From the NCBI GenBank assembly GCA_050245975.1, contig JBFWWW010000179.1, forward strand, positions 1 through 8,283: a DNA stretch of 8,283 nt, given 5' to 3'. Position numbers and translations under genes: made by a program. The notes below the pieces were generated by a model. The model saw only the letters and a list, made by a program, of their open reading frames with translations, was not told the origin of the DNA and did not search any database. Shown in pieces: positions 5,819 through 8,283 of this stretch; the stretch's first letter is position 1, and every line of letters begins with the position of its first letter. This DNA is from JBFWWW01 sp050245975 (GTDB lineage: Bacteria > Pseudomonadota > Alphaproteobacteria > Rhizobiales > Hyphomicrobiaceae).

Positions 5819-5904
5819 GCGGTCGTGGCGGAATTGGTAGACGCACTACCTTGAGGTGGTAGCGCCCAAAAGGCGTGGAGGTTCGAGTCCTCTCGACCGC
5901 ACCA
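5819..5904 (+). tRNA. tRNA-Leu (anticodon GAG)
   Basis: A complete class II tRNA of 86 nt including an encoded CCA (5902-5904). The acceptor stem is GCGGTCG (5819-5825) with CGACCGC (5894-5900) and discriminator A5901. The anticodon stem CTACC/GGTAG (5846-5850, 5858-5862) encloses the loop TTGAGGT, giving anticodon GAG at 5853-5855, which reads CUC and CUU leucine codons. The long variable arm CGCC/GGCG (5863-5866, 5872-5875) is as expected for leucine. The T stem GGAGG/CCTCT carries the TTCGAGT loop (5882-5888). Confidence 0.97.
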
Positions 5905-6182
5905 GTCGGCAGACGGGTCAGCACCGGTTGCCCGCTGCCTCTCCCCCTTTCCAGCGACTCTCCCTCTCTCCAGCGACACATCCCGCGCGCCTCCGAAGCG
6001 GAGGGGATAGCGCCTGTCGTTTGCCGCTCGGGCGATCGGGGCGGCTGACGAGCCCCGCCGCCAAGCGACGACCGAACGCGTCCCCAAGGCGTCACCAGCT
6101 CACCCATCACAACCACTTCGTGATCTGCCGGTGCCGGAAAACCTGGCGCGAATTGATGGAACCCGACGCAGATTTCCCGCGA
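5905..6182. other. Non-coding gap between tRNA-Leu and the EcfG promoter
   Basis: No gene with a ribosome binding site is seen here on either strand. It contains a 19-bp imperfect tandem repeat (5940-5977), a 7-bp GC hairpin around a 3-base loop (5989-5995 with 5999-6005) that could mark the 3' end of the tRNA transcript although it has no T-run, and a dyad CGGGGC/GCCCCG (6037-6042 with 6052-6057). Open frames across the tRNA are artefacts. Confidence 0.5.
5940..5977. repeat. 19-bp tandem duplication
   Basis: Two adjacent 19-base units, 5940-5958 and 5959-5977, both starting TCTCCC and ending TCCAGCGAC, agree at 17 of 19 positions. It is pyrimidine-rich and lies in non-coding DNA behind the tRNA; it looks like a small slippage duplication. 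Confidence 0.7.
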
Positions 6183-6207
6183 GGAACCGCCGGTATTCTC
6201 GGACGTT
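6183..6207 (+). promoter_or_regulatory. EcfG (general stress response sigma) promoter
   Basis: GGAAC (6183-6187), 16 bases, CGTT (6204-6207) is an exact match to the consensus of EcfG-dependent promoters, GGAAC-N16/17-CGTT. It points at the csbD-like unit, leaving a 5' leader of roughly 65-70 nt. Reading both strands, I found no other exact match in the window. The gene for an EcfG sigma factor lies within 2 kb, so the target and its regulator are close together. Confidence 0.88.
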
Positions 6208-6226
6208 TTTTATGCAGGAGGCGGTA

Positions 6227-6301
6227 ATGACCCGCTTCAGACTATCCCCAAAGCCAATTGCTCAGCATGGAGGCATCACAGATGAACTGGGATCGCGTTG
6301 A
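6227..6301 (+). CDS. Possible 24-residue leader peptide overlapping csbD
   Basis: A consensus AGGAGG (6216-6221) lies 5 nt before an ATG at 6227 that opens a 24-codon frame beginning MTRFRLSPKP and ending in TGA at 6299-6301. It is inside the predicted EcfG transcript and ends 20 nt beyond the start of the csbD-like gene, in another frame. The binding site is at least as good as that of csbD. It could couple translation of csbD to its own, or be a small protein; the sequence resembles no family I know. It may also be a chance frame with a fortuitous binding site. Confidence 0.4.
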   Translation: MTRFRLSPKPIAQHGGITDELGSR

Positions 6302-6479
6302 AGGCAACTGGAAGGAATTCAAGGGCAAGGTCAAAGAGAAGTGGGGCCAGCTCACCGATGACGACATCAACGTCATCAACGGCCGCCACGATCAGCTCGT
6401 CGGCAAGATCCAGCAGCGCTACGGCCTGGCCAAGGACGAAGCGAAAAAGCAGGTCGACGACTGGTTCGGCACCATCTGA
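6282..6479 (+). CDS. CsbD family stress protein (YjbJ-like)
   Basis: A 65-residue hydrophilic CsbD-family protein, close in layout to E. coli YjbJ. The family is named after a general stress protein of Bacillus, and its members are abundant in stress and stationary phase; the molecular role is unsettled. Seen are MNWDRVEGNWKEFKGKVKEKW (written here only as the N-terminal block, residues 1-21), WGQLTDDDINVINGRHDQLV (21-40), GKIQQRYGLAKDEAKKQVDDW (from 41), all family hallmarks. The start at 6282 is set by GGAGG (6269-6273), 8 nt upstream; an upstream in-frame ATG would add eight residues foreign to the family. Transcription from the EcfG promoter at 6183-6207 is strongly suggested, which fits a general stress role. 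A long hairpin separates it from the next gene. Confidence 0.93.
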   Translation: MNWDRVEGNWKEFKGKVKEKWGQLTDDDINVINGRHDQLVGKIQQRYGLAKDEAKKQVDDWFGTI

Positions 6480-6491
6480 GCATGCCGACAC

Positions 6492-6537
6492 GTGCCGGTG
6501 CGCCCTCCGAGCCTGCGATCGGGGGGCGCATTGGCGC
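6492..6537 (+). other. Long intercistronic RNA hairpin
   Basis: Bases 6492-6510 can pair with 6519-6537 as 19 consecutive pairs, four of them G-U, around an 8-base loop (6511-6518). The G-U pairs hold only in RNA read from the + strand; on the other strand they become A-C mismatches. The stem begins 12 nt after the csbD stop and ends 32 nt before the next start. No T-run follows, so it is more likely an mRNA-stabilising or processing element that sets unequal expression of the two genes, or a factor-dependent or partial terminator. Confidence 0.6.
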
Positions 6538-6569
6538 CAGCCGGCCGGCCCAGATCAATGGAGACACGC

Positions 6570-6848
6570 ATGACGACCATCGTACGCATCAATGCAACGG
6601 CGGCCCGGACGGACCCCGAAAGCGTCTTTGGCGAGCCTGACGACGTTGTTCGGGAGCCGGGCCTGACGCGCGGCCAGAAGATTTCCGCGCTGGAGAAATG
6701 GTCGGCGGATGTGGAAGCCCGTCTCGACGCCGTCGCCGAGGGCATGAGCGGCGAGCGCGGCGCGGCCTATACCAAGGACGCGGAGCTTTTGAAGAAGATC
6801 GGCGTCGCGCTGACGGCCCTCAAGGAGCGCGCGCCGATACAGTCGTAG
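6570..6848 (+). CDS. Small hydrophilic protein, function unknown (stress unit)
   Basis: A 92-residue soluble protein that I cannot assign to a named family. The start at 6570 follows GGAG (6560-6563) by 6 nt and gives MTTIVRINATAARTD; the frame could open earlier at 6492, but that stretch would lie in the hairpin and has no binding site. The middle, FGEPDDVVREPGLTRGQK then ISALEKWSADVEARLDAVAEG, recalls small alphaproteobacterial proteins with a 'DVV-P-LT-QK-L--W--D' pattern. The end LLKKIGVALTALKE looks like an amphipathic helix. There are no membrane segments, signal peptide or cysteines. It is probably co-transcribed with the csbD-like gene from the EcfG promoter and ends before a strong terminator, so a stress role is inferred from context only. 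Confidence 0.75.
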   Translation: MTTIVRINATAARTDPESVFGEPDDVVREPGLTRGQKISALEKWSADVEARLDAVAEGMSGERGAAYTKDAELLKKIGVALTALKERAPIQS

Positions 6849-6868
6849 CTTGCGCACCCGGACATGGG

Positions 6869-6900
6869 AAAAAGGGCGGCTTCTTGAAGCCGCCCTTTTT
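6869..6900. terminator. Bidirectional intrinsic terminator
   Basis: Five A, then GGGCGGCTT (6874-6882), loop CTTG, AAGCCGCCC (6887-6895), then five T: a 14-bp stem whose ends serve as T-runs on both strands. It lies 20 nt after the stop of the 92-residue protein gene and 42 nt after the stop of phyR on the other strand, so it ends both converging transcripts. Confidence 0.92.
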
Positions 6901-6942
6901 GCGTCGCTCGTTCGCCGCCCCTCTCGCGGCCCGTCTGTGGCG

Positions 6943-7758
6943 TCAGGCTGCGCGGGGCGTCCCGCCCGACCGCTTGGCGTTCCAGCCGAAGAACAGCGCC
7001 TGGCTGATGATGGCCTTCACGGTGTCGGGCTGGAAGGGCTTGGTGATGAGGAACACCGGCTCCGGCTTCTTGCCCGTCAGCAGACGCTCCGGATAGGCGG
7101 TGATGAAGATGATGGGCACGTCGATCATGGCGAGAATATCGTCGACGGCCTCGAGGCCCGAGCTGCCGTCCGCGAGCTGGATGTCGGCCAGGACGAGGCC
7201 CGGACGGTCCCGCTTCACGGCCTCGATCGCTTCCTTGTGGGTGCGCGCCACACCCTGGACGCGGTGTCCGATCTCGGTCACGAGCATCTCGAGATCCATG
7301 GCGATAAGCGGCTCGTCCTCGATCACCAGGACGTCGGCGGCGATCTGATCGGCGATCTCGTTGCCGGCCTGGTCGATGAGGCGCGTCAGCTCCTCGGGGG
7401 AAATGCCCAGGACCTGCGCGGCGGCCTCGGGCTGGAAACCCTCGACCGCAACGAGCAGGAACGCCTGTCTGGGCTTGGGCGTTAAAGCCTCAAGTCGCTT
7501 GTCTGGCGTGTCGTTGCCTTCGGCGGCCGCAACCGGCCTGCCATCGGTGTTGAGCGGCATCGAATTCCAGACGCCGAGAAACGCGCGATAGAGCGCGACG
7601 CGCGGCGACAGGGACGTGTCGAAGATGGAAGGATCCGCCACCAGGGCTTCAAGGACCGCCACCACGTAAGCGTCGCCGCTCTCCTGACTCCCGGTCAGGG
7701 CGCGCGCAAAACGCCTCAGGTATGGCAGGTGTGGCGCAACGGTCGTAGCAATCGACAT
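6943..7758 (-). CDS. phyR: PhyR general stress response regulator (anti-anti-sigma)
   Basis: A 271-residue PhyR: an N-terminal domain imitating an ECF sigma factor joined to a C-terminal receiver. The sigma-like part (about 1-135) starts MSIATTVAPHLPYLRRFARAL and includes the sigma-4-like LTPKPRQAFLLVAVEGF (92-108) and AAAQVLGISPEELTRLI. The receiver (about 141-258) has the acidic pair Glu147/Asp148, phosphoacceptor Asp192 in LADIQLADG, Thr220 in FITAYPERLLTG and Lys240 in ITKPF, the FATGUY-type pattern. In the known mechanism, phosphorylation exposes the sigma-like part, which binds anti-sigma NepR and frees EcfG. The start at 7758 is set by GGAGAAGG (7761-7768), 2 nt before the ATG; a further ATG at 7797 has no such site and would add 13 odd residues. 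It lies downstream of ecfG on the same strand. No kinase gene is visible. Confidence 0.96.
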   Translation of the reverse strand: MSIATTVAPHLPYLRRFARALTGSQESGDAYVVAVLEALVADPSIFDTSLSPRVALYRAFLGVWNSMPLNTDGRPVAAAEGNDTPDKRLEALTPKPRQAFLLVAVEGFQPEAAAQVLGISPEELTRLIDQAGNEIADQIAADVLVIEDEPLIAMDLEMLVTEIGHRVQGVARTHKEAIEAVKRDRPGLVLADIQLADGSSGLEAVDDILAMIDVPIIFITAYPERLLTGKKPEPVFLITKPFQPDTVKAIISQALFFGWNAKRSGGTPRAA

Positions 7759-7785
7759 CCCCTTCTCCATTTTCTTTTGCCGGTT

Positions 7786-7819
7786 TTGCTCGAGCAACGG
7801 GGCCGCTCGCAGGCGGCCC
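7786..7819. promoter_or_regulatory. Palindrome and hairpin between ecfG and phyR
   Basis: TTGCTCGAGCAA (7786-7797) is a perfect 12-bp palindrome, and next to it GGGCCGC (7800-7806) pairs with GCGGCCC (7813-7819) around six bases. Both lie in the 110-bp gap ahead of phyR. No EcfG consensus is seen in this gap. The palindrome may be an operator and the hairpin an intercistronic processing or attenuation element; both roles are inferred. Confidence 0.4.
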
Positions 7820-7868
7820 GCGTAGTCCCGAGTGTCAGCCGGACGTGACGTGCAAGGTTGAGCTTAGT

Positions 7869-8283
7869 CTAGCGTGAAGACGTGTGCAGAAGCGCACGCG
7901 CGGCGGGCTCCGGTCCAAACTCGTCCGCGGTACGGATATGAAGCAGCTCGCCCAGTCTGTTGCGCGCGCGGTTGACGCGGCTTTTGACGGTGCCGACGGC
8001 GCAGCCGCAAATGCGCGACACCTCCTCGTAGCTGAACCCCTCCGCGCCGATGAGGATCAGGGCTTCCCGCTGATCGTCCGAGAGCTGAGCCATGGCGAGC
8101 CGGAAGTCGGCCATATCCATGTGCCCGTGCTGCTCGGGATGAACGGCAAGGCGCGACGCCATTTCGCCGTCAGGGTCCTTGACCTCGCGCCGCCGCTTGC
8201 GGCACTCCGAGAAATACGTGTTGCGCAGGATGGTGAACAGCCAGGCCTTGAGGTTGGTGCCCTCGATGAAGGTCGATTGACCC
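7869..8283 (-). CDS. ecfG: EcfG-type ECF sigma factor (general stress sigma), C-terminal part
   Basis: The frame is open from the window edge (first full codon at 8282) to TAG at 7869-7871, giving the last 137 residues of an ECF sigma factor. An ATG at 8162 is internal, not the start. Visible region 2 ends with GTNLKAWLFTILRNTYFSE and CRKRRREVKD, typical of EcfG (ECF15) sigma factors. Region 4 is DFRLAMAQLSDDQREALILI, then GAEGFSYEEVSRICGCAVG and TVKSRVNRARNRLGELL, the helix-turn-helix that reads the -35 GGAAC. EcfG directs the general stress response of Alphaproteobacteria and is held by NepR until PhyR is phosphorylated. phyR follows on the same strand after 110 bp, and an EcfG-consensus promoter lies 1.7 kb away. 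nepR, often just before ecfG, would be outside the window. Confidence 0.93.
   Translation of the reverse strand, partial: GQSTFIEGTNLKAWLFTILRNTYFSECRKRRREVKDPDGEMASRLAVHPEQHGHMDMADFRLAMAQLSDDQREALILIGAEGFSYEEVSRICGCAVGTVKSRVNRARNRLGELLHIRTADEFGPEPAARALLHTSSR

Noticed and set aside
5803..6116. Open frames on the - strand across the tRNA-Leu, with stretches such as GREDSNLHAFWALPP and RTRTSTPFGRYHLK
   Set aside because: These are antisense translations of a tRNA-Leu gene, a familiar spurious protein in annotations. The tRNA fold is complete and there is no ribosome binding site.
6158..6182. A second GGAAC (6158-6162) considered as another EcfG -35
   Set aside because: No CGTT follows at 16 or 17 bases.
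7796..7829. Possible EcfG promoter for phyR on the - strand (GGGAC ... CGTT)
   Set aside because: The -35 is imperfect and the spacer is 25 bases, far from the required 16-17.

Overview
The window is high-GC, densely packed DNA that reads as the chromosome of an alphaproteobacterium. The evidence is a PhyR response regulator beside an EcfG-type sigma factor, a system known only from Alphaproteobacteria, together with an alphaproteobacterial-style PccA and LipB. The genus cannot be fixed from sequence reading alone; a Rhodospirillales/Reyranella- or Hyphomicrobiales-like organism is a guess. There is no sign of phage, insertion sequence or CRISPR.

Left part (1-3439), + strand: the 3' end of a biotin-carrying acyl-CoA (propionyl-CoA) carboxylase alpha subunit, a DUF805 membrane protein, then a two-gene unit of a cytoplasmic gamma-glutamyltransferase-like proenzyme and an acylphosphatase.

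Middle (3459-5904): a LysR-type regulator on the - strand has a textbook T-N11-A inverted repeat in front of it. It is divergent from a two-gene unit made of a 22-residue peptide that is more than half lysine and a small secreted acidic protein with a proline-rich tail. Next come lipB (octanoyltransferase, - strand) and, divergent from it, tRNA-Leu(GAG).

Right part (5905-8283) is a general stress response locus. A single exact EcfG promoter (GGAAC-N16-CGTT) stands before a small + strand unit: a possible overlapping leader peptide, a CsbD/YjbJ-type stress protein, a long intercistronic hairpin and a 92-residue conserved-looking protein. The unit ends in a strong bidirectional terminator shared with phyR. 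On the - strand, ecfG (cut by the window end) is followed by phyR. The known logic is that phosphorylated PhyR sequesters the anti-sigma factor NepR and frees EcfG. EcfG would then transcribe the csbD unit next door, so regulator and target lie back to back. No nepR or sensor kinase is visible; nepR may lie beyond the right edge.

Three genes (DUF805, lysR, lipB) lack a Shine-Dalgarno sequence and instead carry a -10-like hexamer 6-8 nt before the ATG, which suggests leaderless mRNAs. No well-supported wholly new system was found. The most promising oddities are the lysine-rich minigene and the RNA-level structures of the csbD unit.
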